This document shows positions 40,285-49,364 of a DNA stretch of 64,000 nt, in pieces; the stretch's first letter is position 1; each line of letters opens with the position of its first letter. The DNA is from Rhizobium sp. SEMIA4064 (lineage in GTDB: Bacteria > Pseudomonadota > Alphaproteobacteria > Rhizobiales > Rhizobiaceae): NCBI RefSeq assembly GCF_003025035.1, contig NZ_PYJN01000016.1, positions 372,001-436,000 on the forward strand. Reading direction: 5' to 3'. A program made the position numbers and the translations under genes. The notes below the pieces were generated by a model. It saw only the letters and a list, made by a program, of their open reading frames with translations. It was not told where the DNA came from and did no database searches.

Positions 40285-40920
40285 ATGTCCATCGAAACCT
40301 GGCTCGCTTTCGCCGCCGCATCCTGCATCATGCTGGCAATCCCCGGTCCGACCATTCTCCTTGTGATCTCATATGCACTTGGACATGGTCGTAAGACGGC
40401 GCTGGCGACGGTAACCGGCGTAACGCTTGGCGATTTCACGGCGATGACTGCCTCGCTCGCCGGTCTCGGCGCTCTTCTCGCCGCCTCGGCGACTCTATTC
40501 ACGATTCTGAAGCTGATCGGCGCAGCCTACCTGATGTTTCTGGGAATCAAACTCTGGCGCGCTCCGATCGTGACCGGTCCGATGGGCGATAATGACAATC
40601 TTCCCGAGGAAAAACCGCTGAAGATTTTGCTGCACGCTTACGTTGTTACCGCCTTGAACCCGAAAAGCATCGTCTTCTTCATTGCCTTTGTGCCGCAGTT
40701 TCTCGACCTGTCGAAGCCCTTCCTTCAGCAAACCCTTATTCTGGAGGCGACTTTCCTCACTCTGGCGGCGCTGAACTCACTGCTCTACGTTTTCATTGCC
40801 GACATGGCGCGCGGCTTTATCCGCAAGGCAAGCGTGCAACGCGCTGTCAACCGGACGGGCGGAACCCTGTTGATAGCCGCCGGCGCCGTGACCGCCGGGT
40901 ATCGCCGAATGGCCGCTTGA
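40285..40920 (+). CDS. LysE/RhtB-family amino-acid exporter
   Basis: A 211-residue exporter with six predicted membrane spans. The opening AASCIMLAIPGPTILLVISYALGHGRKTALAT and the LxxKxxGAAYLxxLGIKxW segment (LKLIGAAYLMFLGIKLW) are the family signatures. It probably exports an amino acid or related compound. Start at ATG 40285 behind GAGGAGGA; the frame is open further upstream into pfp. Possibly cotranscribed with pfp. A hairpin with a T run follows at 40982-41021. Confidence 0.92.
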   Translation: MSIETWLAFAAASCIMLAIPGPTILLVISYALGHGRKTALATVTGVTLGDFTAMTASLAGLGALLAASATLFTILKLIGAAYLMFLGIKLWRAPIVTGPMGDNDNLPEEKPLKILLHAYVVTALNPKSIVFFIAFVPQFLDLSKPFLQQTLILEATFLTLAALNSLLYVFIADMARGFIRKASVQRAVNRTGGTLLIAAGAVTAGYRRMAA

Positions 40921-40981
40921 TGCTGTCCAGGGTTGCGGGGCGATCACGGATAGGTTAATGGGGGATTCATAAATTTATCAA

Positions 40982-41021
40982 CCCTGTGGCTGATTTGCGC
41001 CGCAGGGCGGTTTGGTTTTTT
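40982..41021 (+). terminator. Likely terminator after the LysE-type gene
   Basis: A 9-bp stem CCCTGTGGC / GCCGCAGGG (one G-T pair) with an 8-nt loop, followed after CGGTTTGG by six T. It ends just before the next gene, which then must have a promoter within or before it. Confidence 0.5.
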
Positions 41022-41034
41022 CGAAAGTGACAGA

Positions 41035-42192
41035 ATGGTAGCGATCGGATTTCCCAGCCTAAAGCGCAGCGTTGCCTTTTCGGCAATGATGTGCGGCGTC
41101 CTTGCAGGGTGCGCAAGCACTCAGCAACAAACGTCCCAGGCAGAACTCCCGTCGGCACAAACCAACGTGCCGCATCCGAATACAAACCCGGCTACGGTCG
41201 GTGTTGCGTCGTCCGCAGGCGGCGTAGCTGTGGCTTCCACCACACCGGCAACAGGCCAGCAGGCTCAGCCGCAGCAGCAGGCAGTACTGATGAAATCGGA
41301 CCGGGTTGTCGCCGGTTCGGTCGATCAGAATCAGATCCAGGCAGCCCAGAACCGTATGGGCGCTCCGGTGGCGACTGCGCCGAACGCGGCGAACCAGGGT
41401 ACGGTCGCCATTGCGGCCGTGACCGGTGCGCCCGCGCCGAACACAACTGCGGCCGCCGCCTACGCAGCCTCCGACGAACCCGTGGTCCCCGCTGTCGTCG
41501 CCATCCCGATCCCGAACCCGGCCCGTCCGGGCGATACCGCGCTACTGCCGGTGTCAGGCTCCGTGGCCCAGGGTCAAGCGATCATTCCGATGACATCGGA
41601 CGTGGCGGCCATTCAGTCCGTCGTTCCGACACCTCGTCCCGGCGAAGACGCGCCGATCATGGCGCCGGCCGAAGTCGCTTATGCTGCGCCCATGCCGATC
41701 GCCGGTATGACTTATGCGGACAACCGCATGCATTACGATTTCAACTTCGATTCCAGCGGCCCGACGGTCGTTTCGGCGGTGCTGACGCCTCAGAATTACG
41801 ATTCCGATGTGCCGGCAGCCGAGAAGAGCTACGTTTCGAAGCTCATCGAGAAATATGCCAAGCTTTACCAAATTCCGGAATCTCTGATCCATCGCGTCGT
41901 TCATCGCGAAAGCCGTTACAATCCGAAGGCCTATAACCGGGCCGGTTATTTCGGGCTGATGCAGATCAGATATAACACGGCCAAGTCGATGGGTTACGAC
42001 GGCCCGCCGACAGGCCTGCTCGATGCCGAGACCAACATCAAATATGCCGCAAAATATCTGCGCGGCGCCTGGATGGTGGCTGACAACAAGGCCGAGAACA
42101 AAGAAGTCAACGCCGTTCAGCTCTATGCGCGCGGCTATTATTATGATGCCAAGCGCAAGGGCCTGTCGGACGTCGCCCAAGGCAATTACTGA
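41035..42192 (+). CDS. Lytic transglycosylase lipoprotein with Ala/Pro-rich spacer
   Basis: A 385-residue lipoprotein. The signal ends in LAGC, giving lipidation at Cys26. Residues 27-245 are low-complexity, rich in Ala, Pro, Val, Thr and Gln, probably a flexible arm. The SLT domain begins around SKLIEKYAKLYQIPESLIHRVVHRES, with catalytic Glu in HRESRYNP, then GYFGLMQIRYNTAKSMGY and YARGYY. It would act on glycan strands while anchored in the outer membrane. The ribosome site before ATG 41035 is weak. Ends tail-to-tail with the serine hydrolase, 10 bp apart. Confidence 0.9.
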   Translation: MVAIGFPSLKRSVAFSAMMCGVLAGCASTQQQTSQAELPSAQTNVPHPNTNPATVGVASSAGGVAVASTTPATGQQAQPQQQAVLMKSDRVVAGSVDQNQIQAAQNRMGAPVATAPNAANQGTVAIAAVTGAPAPNTTAAAAYAASDEPVVPAVVAIPIPNPARPGDTALLPVSGSVAQGQAIIPMTSDVAAIQSVVPTPRPGEDAPIMAPAEVAYAAPMPIAGMTYADNRMHYDFNFDSSGPTVVSAVLTPQNYDSDVPAAEKSYVSKLIEKYAKLYQIPESLIHRVVHRESRYNPKAYNRAGYFGLMQIRYNTAKSMGYDGPPTGLLDAETNIKYAAKYLRGAWMVADNKAENKEVNAVQLYARGYYYDAKRKGLSDVAQGNY

Positions 42193-42202
42193 TTATCCCA
42201 GA

Positions 42203-43615
42203 TCAGTCCGCTAGCGCCGGTTGGGCCATCTCCTGACCGGTGCTGGTTATGTCCAGAATCTTCTTCAGCAGAATTTGCGGCTTGTAGTCCAGCCAACCTG
42301 GCGTCAGCCCCATGCGCACCAGCACGACATTGGCTGAGGGCACGATGGCAACGCTCTGGCCGTCGTGTCCAAGCATCCAGAATGTATCCGCCGGCAGGCC
42401 GAACTGCGCATTCGAGCCACCCGGACCGGCAAGCCAGGCTTGAACCTGCGTATAGATGCCTTCCGATGACTTCGTCGGGGTGCGCATTGCGCCGACAAAA
42501 CCTTCCGGCAGCAGGCGCTGGCCCTTCCAGACACCATCCTGTAGCAGGAATTGCCCGAAGCGCGCCCAGTCGCGCGCCGTCGCATAAAGATAAGAGCTGC
42601 CGACAAAAGTGCCACGCTCATCGGCTTCCAATACGGCGCTGGACATGCCGAGCGGCCCGAACAGCGCTTCACGCGGATAGGAGATCGCGGTGGTCTCATT
42701 CGGAAGCTTGTTCATCCAAAGCCTTGAGAGCAGCGTCGCCGTGCCGCTGGAATAGTTGAATCTTTCGCCGACTGGAGCCTCTTGAGGTGCGTTGGCGGCA
42801 ACCCTCGTCGAGTCAGGCTCGAGGTAGAGCATGCGCGTCACGTCGGAGACGGCACCATATCCTTCGTTGAAGGCCAGGCCGCTCTCCATGCCGAGGAGAT
42901 CGCTGAGCTTGATGTTCTTGCGCGCATCATTGCTCCATTGCGGGAAAAGGTTCTGATCGTCGAAGGACATGCGGCCTGAAAGCATCAGACGGCCGATGAT
43001 GGCCGCATTGACCGTTTTGGTCATCGACCAGCCGACCAATGGCGTGCCCTTGTCGAACCCGTCGCCATAGGCCTCCGCAACGATACGACCGTTCTTGACG
43101 ACGACGATGGCGCGCATGGCGGGACCGGCAAAATCCTGATTGGCAAGGAGCTTCGAAAGCGCGAGCCCGGCTTCATCCTGGCCCTGCGCGACCTTATCGC
43201 CATCAGGCCAAAGAGAATCGTTTTTGGGCGCCCTCACCTTATTGAGGAATACCGCGCTGCGCGCCGCCGGCAGATCACCGTCCGGCACGGTCGTACAACC
43301 GAGCGCGCCACGGTAGAGCGCATAGTTTGGCGCAAACATGCCCAGGAAGCGGGCGGTGACCACGCCTTCCTCACGATTGACCGAAACCTGGACAAGCTTC
43401 AGCGCCGGATTACCGGGCGCCTGCACGTCATCCGTCATTATGCGTTCTGGATCGCGCTTGGCGATAAAGGTATTCGAGCAGACGATCTTGGCCGCGTAAC
43501 CGTCGCCGACTCTAAGCAATTCCGGCGGCCAGACCCAAAGCCAAGCGGCACTGCCCGCGACAATGATCAGCAGCAAAAGAACAAGAGCCCCGATCACGCT
43601 CGATATCAAACGCAT
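42203..43615 (-). CDS. Membrane-anchored serine hydrolase, class C beta-lactamase fold
   Basis: A 470-residue protein with an N-terminal membrane span (SSVIGALVLLLLIIVAGSAAWLWVW) and a large exported domain of the beta-lactamase/DD-peptidase (serine hydrolase) fold. The nucleophile motif SxxK is SMTK at 197-200; the second motif is YSS at 288-290 in place of YxN; the third is HDG near the C-terminus (GHDGQSV). Relatives include esterases, DD-peptidases and 6-aminohexanoate-dimer hydrolases, so the substrate cannot be named. Start at ATG 43615. Divergent from btaA across 190 bp. Confidence 0.85.
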   Translation of the reverse strand: MRLISSVIGALVLLLLIIVAGSAAWLWVWPPELLRVGDGYAAKIVCSNTFIAKRDPERIMTDDVQAPGNPALKLVQVSVNREEGVVTARFLGMFAPNYALYRGALGCTTVPDGDLPAARSAVFLNKVRAPKNDSLWPDGDKVAQGQDEAGLALSKLLANQDFAGPAMRAIVVVKNGRIVAEAYGDGFDKGTPLVGWSMTKTVNAAIIGRLMLSGRMSFDDQNLFPQWSNDARKNIKLSDLLGMESGLAFNEGYGAVSDVTRMLYLEPDSTRVAANAPQEAPVGERFNYSSGTATLLSRLWMNKLPNETTAISYPREALFGPLGMSSAVLEADERGTFVGSSYLYATARDWARFGQFLLQDGVWKGQRLLPEGFVGAMRTPTKSSEGIYTQVQAWLAGPGGSNAQFGLPADTFWMLGHDGQSVAIVPSANVVLVRMGLTPGWLDYKPQILLKKILDITSTGQEMAQPALAD

Positions 43616-43738
43616 GTCACACACCCTCCGAAGGTTTGCGGAGACAATCAGGAAATGCAGCAATATGAAAGACCTATCGTCATCATAGCTTTGCAAATAT
43701 CAGCGTGACGGTTCTATGGCCTGATCTGCCAACAGCCC

Positions 43739-43756
43739 ACGTCATCAGACTGTAGC
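43739..43756 (+). promoter_or_regulatory. Candidate PHO box upstream of btaA
   Basis: ACGTCAT-CAGA-CTGTAGC resembles two CTGTCAT direct repeats with a 4-bp spacer, matching 9 of 14 consensus positions, 50 bp before the btaA start. btaAB is known to be induced by phosphate limitation through PhoB in Sinorhizobium. The match is modest and needs testing. Confidence 0.3.
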
Positions 43757-43805
43757 ATTGCCGGGTTACACGCGCTGAACCTGACAAATCGGTGACAAGA
43801 CTCAG

Positions 43806-45053
43806 ATGACGGAATTTGCCCCGGAGGCCGGTCTCCACAAGAATCGGAAACTCAAAGACGCTCTGCTGCAACACAAGGCTCTGTCGAAAGCCGGCTTTTC
43901 CGAGCGTCTGTTCGGCATGCTGTTTTCCGGCCTCGTCTATCCGCAGATCTGGGAAGATCCGGATATCGACATGGAGGCGATGGAGCTTCAGCCGCACCAC
44001 CGCATCGTCACCATCGGCTCGGGCGGCTGCAACATGCTCGCCTATCTTTCGCAGAACCCGGCTTCCATCGATGTCGTCGACCTCAATCGTCACCACATCG
44101 CGCTGAACAAGCTCAAGCTCGCCGCCTTCCGGCTGCTGCCAGGCCATACCGATCTGGTGCGCTTCTTCGGCACGCCCAACGTCGGCGCCAACAGCCAGGC
44201 ATACGACCAGTTCATCGCGCCGCGCCTGGATCCGGCGACCGCCGCTTACTGGGATGGCCGCGACATGTATGGTCGCCGCCGCGTGACCGTCTTCAATCGC
44301 AACATCTACAAGACCGGCCTGCTCGGCCGCTTCATTGGCGCCGCCCATGTGCTGGCCCGCCTGCACGGCGTCCGCCTCGCCAAGATGACGGAAGCACGCA
44401 CGGTTCGCGAACAGCGGCAGTTTTTCGACGACGAGATTGCGCCGATCTTCGACAAGCCGATGGTGCGCTGGCTGCTCGGCCGCAAGAGCTCGCTTTTCGG
44501 CCTCGGCATTCCGCCGCAGCAATATGATGAGCTTGCAAGCCTCGCCGGTGACGATTCCATATCGGGCGTCCTGAAGCATCGCCTGGAAAAGCTGGCATGC
44601 CACTTCCCGATGCGCGAGAACTATTTCGCCTGGCAGGCCTTCGCGCGGCGTTATGCTGGCCCGCATCAGGGTCCGCTGCCAACCTATCTGCGCCCCGAGC
44701 ACTACGCCGCCATTCGCGCCAATGCCGACCGCGTCGACGTGCATCATGCCAACTTCACCGAACTTCTGGCCTCCAAGCCCGCCGCTTCGCGTGACCGCTA
44801 TATCCTGCTCGATGCGCAGGATTGGATGACCGACGAACAGCTCAACGACCTCTGGGCGGAAATCACCCGCACGGCTCGCGAAGGCGCTCGCGTTATTTTC
44901 CGCACCGCTGCAGAAAAGAGCATCATCGAAGGCCGCCTCTCCCCCGCCATTCGCGAGCAGTGGGTCTACTTTGAAGAGCGCTCGCACGAGCTTAACGTCC
45001 GTGACCGCTCGGCGATCTACGGCGGCTTCCACATCTACGGGAAAAAAGCGTGA
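43806..45053 (+). CDS. btaA: SAM:diacylglycerol 3-amino-3-carboxypropyltransferase BtaA
   Basis: A 415-residue DUF3419-family enzyme that moves the 3-amino-3-carboxypropyl group of SAM onto diacylglycerol, the first step of the phosphorus-free betaine lipid DGTS. Landmarks: LVYPQIWEDPDIDMEAM, the SAM-site IGSGGCNMLAYLSQNP followed by DVVDLN, and the C-terminal WVYFEERSHEL with DRSAIYGGFHIY. The next gene, btaB, overlaps it by 4 bp (GTGA), so the pair is a coupled operon. In Sinorhizobium the pair is switched on when phosphate runs short. Confidence 0.93.
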   Translation: MTEFAPEAGLHKNRKLKDALLQHKALSKAGFSERLFGMLFSGLVYPQIWEDPDIDMEAMELQPHHRIVTIGSGGCNMLAYLSQNPASIDVVDLNRHHIALNKLKLAAFRLLPGHTDLVRFFGTPNVGANSQAYDQFIAPRLDPATAAYWDGRDMYGRRRVTVFNRNIYKTGLLGRFIGAAHVLARLHGVRLAKMTEARTVREQRQFFDDEIAPIFDKPMVRWLLGRKSSLFGLGIPPQQYDELASLAGDDSISGVLKHRLEKLACHFPMRENYFAWQAFARRYAGPHQGPLPTYLRPEHYAAIRANADRVDVHHANFTELLASKPAASRDRYILLDAQDWMTDEQLNDLWAEITRTAREGARVIFRTAAEKSIIEGRLSPAIREQWVYFEERSHELNVRDRSAIYGGFHIYGKKA

Positions 45054-45724
45054 GCCAGGCGGATACAGGTCTCCAGACAAGCTCGAAGAACCATGCCGGA
45101 CTGATGGACGGCATGTACCGCTACCAGCGGCACATCTACGACCTGACCCGCAAATATTATCTCTTCGGCCGCGACCGCACCATCATGCACCTCAACGTGC
45201 CTTTTGGCGGCTCGCTTCTCGAAGTCGGCTGTGGCACTGGCCGCAACATGTTGCTGGCCCATCGCCGCTTTCCGTCGGCCAAGCTCTATGGCCTCGACAT
45301 CTCCCAGGAGATGCTGATCTCGGCTCGCAATAATTTTCGGGGCTTGAAACAGGTGCCGGACTTCCGCGTCGCCGATGCCACCGCCTTCTCGGCTGCGGAT
45401 TTCGGTGCCGACGGTTTCGACCGCGTGATGATTTCCTACGCGCTGTCGATGATCCCGGACTGGAAGAGCGCGATCGATGCCTCGCTGGATGCGGTCATTC
45501 CCGGCGGCGAACTGCACATCGTCGATTTTGGCCAGCAAGAGCGCCTGCCAGGTTGGTTCCGCACCATGCTGAAGGGCTGGCTGAAAAAGTTCCACGTCAC
45601 GCCGCGAGCCGACCTCCGCACAGCGATGGAAGAGCGGGTTCAGGCGCGTGGCGCGAAGCTGGTATTCGAAGAAATCGGGCGGGGTTACGCCTGGAGAGCC
45701 GTCGTTATTAAGCCGGCCGCCTAG
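45050..45724 (+). CDS. btaB: Betaine lipid N-methyltransferase BtaB
   Basis: A 224-residue class I SAM methyltransferase that adds three methyl groups to the amino group of the lipid made by BtaA, giving DGTS. The SAM motif is LLEVGCGTGRNML, followed by YGLDISQEML and FDRVMISYALSMIPDW. The N-terminal DGMYRYQRHIYDLTRKYYLFGRD segment is typical of BtaB. It starts at GTG 45050 within the end of btaA. Confidence 0.93.
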   Translation: MSQADTGLQTSSKNHAGLMDGMYRYQRHIYDLTRKYYLFGRDRTIMHLNVPFGGSLLEVGCGTGRNMLLAHRRFPSAKLYGLDISQEMLISARNNFRGLKQVPDFRVADATAFSAADFGADGFDRVMISYALSMIPDWKSAIDASLDAVIPGGELHIVDFGQQERLPGWFRTMLKGWLKKFHVTPRADLRTAMEERVQARGAKLVFEEIGRGYAWRAVVIKPAA

Positions 45725-45943
45725 CCAAAAGAGCGGAATTCGACATGAAATCCGTTCATACGGCATTCCAAGTATAAGAATTTACTTGAAGATAACGCAT
45801 TTTTTACGTTGATATGGTTAAAAAGTGGCAAGGCCGGCTGACAACAGCTTGGTCCTTTGCCTCTTTTGGGATTTTTGGGGACCACATATCACGGAAGCCA
45901 AGTCTTGGGGCAGCAAGATTACTCGCGCCATAACAGGATATCC

Positions 45944-46735
45944 ATGCGCAGGCTTCTGTCATGCTTACTGCCGCTCGCCCTTTTTCTGAATAGCTGCACC
46001 ATGGGTTATGACAGCTTTCAGACCGCATCGATACCGAAGACACGTTTCAAGGATACCAAGCCGCAGGATTTCGGCCGCGACCATCCGGAGCGCCATCCCA
46101 TCCATGGCATCGACATCTCGAAATGGCAGGGCGATATCAACTGGCAGTCGGTGAAGGGCTCAGGCATTGCCTTCGTCTTCATCAAGGCGACCGAAGGCAA
46201 GGATAGGATCGATGACCGCTTCAACGAATATTGGCGGGAAGCCAATACGGCCGGCATTCCCTACGCGCCCTATCACTTCTACTATTTCTGCTCGACGGCG
46301 GACGACCAGGCCGACTGGTTCATTCACAATGTCCCGAAGAATGCGATGATGCTGCCGCCGGTGCTCGACGTCGAATGGAACGCCGAATCCAAGACCTGCC
46401 GCACACGGCCCGATCCGCAGACGGTGCGCACCGAGATCAAGCGCTTCATGGACCGTCTGGAAGCCTATTACGGCAAGCGCCCGATCATCTACACGTCGGT
46501 CGACTTCCACCGCGATAATCTTGCCGGTTATTTCAAGGACTATCACTTCTGGGTCCGCTCGGTCGCCAAGCATCCGATGGTGACCTATGCCGACCGCCCC
46601 TGGGCCTTTTGGCAATACACCTCGACGGGTCTGATCCCGGGCATCAAGGGTCCAACGGACATCAATGTTTTTGCCGGTTCCGAACAGAATTGGCACAACT
46701 GGGTGGCGGCAGTAGAGAAGGAAGGAAATTCTTGA
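45944..46735 (+). CDS. GH25-family lysozyme lipoprotein
   Basis: A 263-residue lipoprotein muramidase. A short signal ends in LNSC with lipidation expected at Cys18. The GH25 barrel begins HGIDISKWQGDINW with the catalytic Asp57, and the strand LDVEWN gives the Asp142/Glu144 catalytic pair; FVFIKATEG and PWAFWQYTSTG are other family segments. It would cut the MurNAc-GlcNAc bond. Start at ATG 45944 (MRRLLSCLLP); an in-frame ATG at 45857 has no signal peptide and no ribosome site. Followed 79 bp later by another peptidoglycan lytic gene. Confidence 0.92.
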   Translation: MRRLLSCLLPLALFLNSCTMGYDSFQTASIPKTRFKDTKPQDFGRDHPERHPIHGIDISKWQGDINWQSVKGSGIAFVFIKATEGKDRIDDRFNEYWREANTAGIPYAPYHFYYFCSTADDQADWFIHNVPKNAMMLPPVLDVEWNAESKTCRTRPDPQTVRTEIKRFMDRLEAYYGKRPIIYTSVDFHRDNLAGYFKDYHFWVRSVAKHPMVTYADRPWAFWQYTSTGLIPGIKGPTDINVFAGSEQNWHNWVAAVEKEGNS

Positions 46736-46814
46736 GATTGCCTGAACTTCTCTCTTGCTTCTGTCACAATCTTCTGTGAAAGCGACCCTATTCTATCAAA
46801 AAAGAGGATCGCCT

Positions 46815-48059
46815 ATGGACCCCTACACCATTCGACGTAGCGCACTCGCGTTGGTCTTCGCTTCAGCCATGGCAAGTGTGGCAATGGCGCAGAACGCGAC
46901 TCCAGCCGCGGCGCCGAATGCAGGTGGAACCAGCGCTCCACAGGCACCTTGCGGCGGGGACCTCTCGTCCTTTCTAGCCGGCGTCAAGGCCGAGGCGATC
47001 GCCGCTGGCGCCGACGCTGCGGCCGCGGACAAGACGCTCGCCGGTGCTCAGATCGACCAAAAGGTCCTCTCCATGGACCGCGGTCAGGGCGTTTTCCGCC
47101 AGACCTTCCTCGAATTCTCGCAGCGCACCGTCAGCCAGGCCCGCCTCGACATTGGCCGCCAGAAGATCAAGCAATATGCGGACGTCTTCGCCAAGGCCGA
47201 GCAGGACTACGGCGTGCCGCCCGGCGTCATCACTGCCTATTGGGCAATGGAAACTGATTTCGGCGCCGTCCAGGGCAATTTCAACACCCGCAATGCGCTT
47301 GTGACGCTCTCGCACGACTGCCGGCGCCCCGAGTTTTTCCGCCCGCGCCTGATCTCATACATTGAGATGGTACAGCACGGTGATGCCGACCCAGATACAA
47401 CGACAGGCGCTTGGGCTGGCGAAATTGGCCAGACGCAGATGCTGCCGCCCTCGATCATCTCTTACGGTGTCGATGGCGATGGCGACGGCCACGTCAATTT
47501 GAAGACAAGCGCACCAGATGTCATTCTCACGACGGCACGATACATCCAAAGCCTGGGCTTCCAGCGAGGCCAGCCCTGGCTGCAGGAGGTCACACTGCCG
47601 GATAATCTGCCCTGGGAGAAATCCGGCATTGGGGGCACGCTCACGGCCGCCGACTGGTTCCAGCTCGGCGTCAAGCCGCGCGACGGTAATACAAATTTCG
47701 GTTCGCTGCCGGCCGCTCTCATCCTGCCGCAGGGTCGTAAAGGCCCGGCTTTCCTGACCTATCCGAACTACAACGCCTATCTCCAATGGAACCAGTCGTT
47801 TATTTACACGACGTCCGCGGCGTATTTCGCCACCCGTTTTGCTGGCGCCCCGACCTATAACAAGGGCACGCCGGAAGCGGGCCTGAACGATGTCGATATG
47901 AAAGCGCTTCAGACCAAGCTCACGGCACGCGGCTACGATGTCGGCAAGATCGACGGCATTCTCGGCTCAGGCACGCGCGTCGCTGTCCAAAAGGAACAGT
48001 TCCGCCTCGGCCTTCCTGCCGACGGTTGGGCGACGCAATCATTGCTGAACGCGCTTTAA
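46815..48059 (+). CDS. MltB-type lytic murein transglycosylase with PG-binding domain
   Basis: A 414-residue secreted enzyme. Signal peptide at 1-26 (SALALVFASAMASVAMA-QN), then the SLT_2 catalytic domain with Glu in YWAMETDFGAV and the family segments GEIGQTQMLPPSIISYGVDGDGDG and NLKTSAPDVILTTARYIQSLG. A C-terminal PG_binding_1 domain (DVDMKALQTKLTARGYDVGKIDGILGSGT) holds it to the wall. Start at ATG 46815 behind GAGGA. It ends 20 bp before a strong terminator and may share a transcript with the GH25 gene. Confidence 0.93.
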   Translation: MDPYTIRRSALALVFASAMASVAMAQNATPAAAPNAGGTSAPQAPCGGDLSSFLAGVKAEAIAAGADAAAADKTLAGAQIDQKVLSMDRGQGVFRQTFLEFSQRTVSQARLDIGRQKIKQYADVFAKAEQDYGVPPGVITAYWAMETDFGAVQGNFNTRNALVTLSHDCRRPEFFRPRLISYIEMVQHGDADPDTTTGAWAGEIGQTQMLPPSIISYGVDGDGDGHVNLKTSAPDVILTTARYIQSLGFQRGQPWLQEVTLPDNLPWEKSGIGGTLTAADWFQLGVKPRDGNTNFGSLPAALILPQGRKGPAFLTYPNYNAYLQWNQSFIYTTSAAYFATRFAGAPTYNKGTPEAGLNDVDMKALQTKLTARGYDVGKIDGILGSGTRVAVQKEQFRLGLPADGWATQSLLNAL

Positions 48060-48077
48060 GCGCTACTTGCCTGCTAT

Positions 48078-48103
48078 AAAAGGCGGCCGTTGGCCGCCTT
48101 TTT
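48078..48103 (+). terminator. Terminator after the MltB-type gene
   Basis: An 11-bp stem AAAAGGCGGCC / GGCCGCCTTTT with a 3-nt loop and a trailing T run. Confidence 0.92.
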
Positions 48104-48203
48104 CGTCTGTTCTTCCGGGCATCCGATCAAGGCTCGGCAAGAAACGGGTGGAAAGCGCCTCTCCTTTCGCCAAGATAGATCCCAAATGGCGGAGGCGCAC
48201 CCG

Positions 48204-49130
48204 GTGAACACTACCAATCGCATGAACGCACTCACCTGGAGCCTGCTGCTGTTGCTCGGGTTGATCTGGGGCGGCTCCTTTTTCTTTGCGCGCATCGCCG
48301 TGCACTATGTACCACCATTTACGCTGGTCTTCCTACGCCTATCGCTGGCGGCGATAGCGCTGCATGTCTACATCGCCGGTCGCTTCAGGATCTATGATGT
48401 GCTGCGAGCACATTGGCGGCAGTTCCTGTTGCTGGGTCTGATCAACAACGCCGTGCCGCACGCGCTGATCTTCATCGGCCAAACCCAGATGGGTGCCGGG
48501 CTCGCCTCCATTCTGAACGCAACAACTCCGATCTGGACCGTGTTGATCGGCAACCACTTCACCACCGACGAGCGGCTGACATCCGCCAAACTTGCCGGCT
48601 GTCTGACGGGCCTTGTCGGCACGATCGTGCTGCTTGGCCCAAGCGTGACAAGCGGCGCTGAAGTTCCGCTCTGGGCGCTGCTGTTGCCGATCCTTGCTGC
48701 AGTCTCCTATGGCTTCGCTGCAATCTATGCCAAACGGTTCAAAGGCATGGCGTCGCCCGTTATTGCAGCGGGTCAATTGACCTGCTCCGCGGCCCTCATA
48801 CTGCCGGTCGCCCTTTTGCTTGATCAACCCTGGACCCTAGCAACGCCGCCTATCAGCGCCCTCGTCGCCATTCTCGGCATGGCGCTGGTGTCGACCGCCT
48901 TCGCCTATATCCTCTATTTCCGCATCATGGCACTCGCCGGCGCCACCAACGCCTCGCTGGTCACCCTGCTCGTGCCGCCGAGCGCCATCCTGCTCGGCTT
49001 TCTCTTCCTCGGTGAACGACTGGGATTTACGGAAATTGCCGGCATGCTGCTGATCGGCACAGGCCTGCTTATTTTGGACGGACGTCTCTACGCACGCATG
49101 CGACCGAGTGCGGGAACGAGCGGTCTATAG
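48204..49130 (+). CDS. EamA/DMT-family transporter
   Basis: A 308-residue permease with ten predicted membrane spans arranged as two EamA repeats, the first opening WSLLLLLGLIWGGSFFFARIAVHYVPPFTLVFLRLSLA and the second WALLLPILAAVSYGFAAIYAKRF. Members export metabolites or amino acids; the substrate is unknown. I chose GTG 48204 because GGAGG lies 8 nt upstream; ATG 48186 and ATG 48222 are in frame but lack such a site. Single-gene unit. Confidence 0.9.
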   Translation: MNTTNRMNALTWSLLLLLGLIWGGSFFFARIAVHYVPPFTLVFLRLSLAAIALHVYIAGRFRIYDVLRAHWRQFLLLGLINNAVPHALIFIGQTQMGAGLASILNATTPIWTVLIGNHFTTDERLTSAKLAGCLTGLVGTIVLLGPSVTSGAEVPLWALLLPILAAVSYGFAAIYAKRFKGMASPVIAAGQLTCSAALILPVALLLDQPWTLATPPISALVAILGMALVSTAFAYILYFRIMALAGATNASLVTLLVPPSAILLGFLFLGERLGFTEIAGMLLIGTGLLILDGRLYARMRPSAGTSGL

Positions 49131-49364
49131 CGACCCGATTCATGGCTCGGTAGAAGACATCCGCCTTAACCTTATTCACAGCTAAATTAACGATGCATTA
49201 AATTTCGTGAACGGCGCATCGTTTCATTTTAATTATCAAAAACAATAGCTTGCAGCGAGATTGCGATTCGAAACCTGCACAACCTACCGCGTCGCAGCAT
49301 CGAATTTGCTTTCCAAACGACACATTTTTGACATAGGCTCTAACGGTTGACTAAGGAGGAAGAC
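49131..49364 (+). promoter_or_regulatory. Leader of the 25-codon gene with CtrA box, GANTC sites and inverted repeat
   Basis: TTAA-N7-TTAA at 49187-49201 is a full match to the CtrA box. GANTC sites occur at 49137-49141 and 49265-49269. An 8-bp inverted repeat AACGATGC (49189-49196) / GCATCGTT (49216-49223) overlaps the box. A TTGACA at 49328-49333 may be a -35 element, but its spacing to a -10 is poor. All sites are seen; function is inferred. Confidence 0.4.

Noticed and set aside
43781..43798. CTGACAA-ATCG-GTGACAA as PHO box of btaA
   Set aside because: It ends 8 bp before the start codon, too close for PhoB to activate transcription of the annotated gene; the upstream site is favoured.
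43683..45080. 465-codon minus-strand open frame
   Set aside because: Shadow of btaA, whose motifs are unambiguous on the plus strand.
45769..45788. CAAGTA/TACTTG inverted repeat upstream of the GH25 gene
   Set aside because: Arms of only 6 bp in AT-rich DNA with no T run or promoter relation; likely chance.
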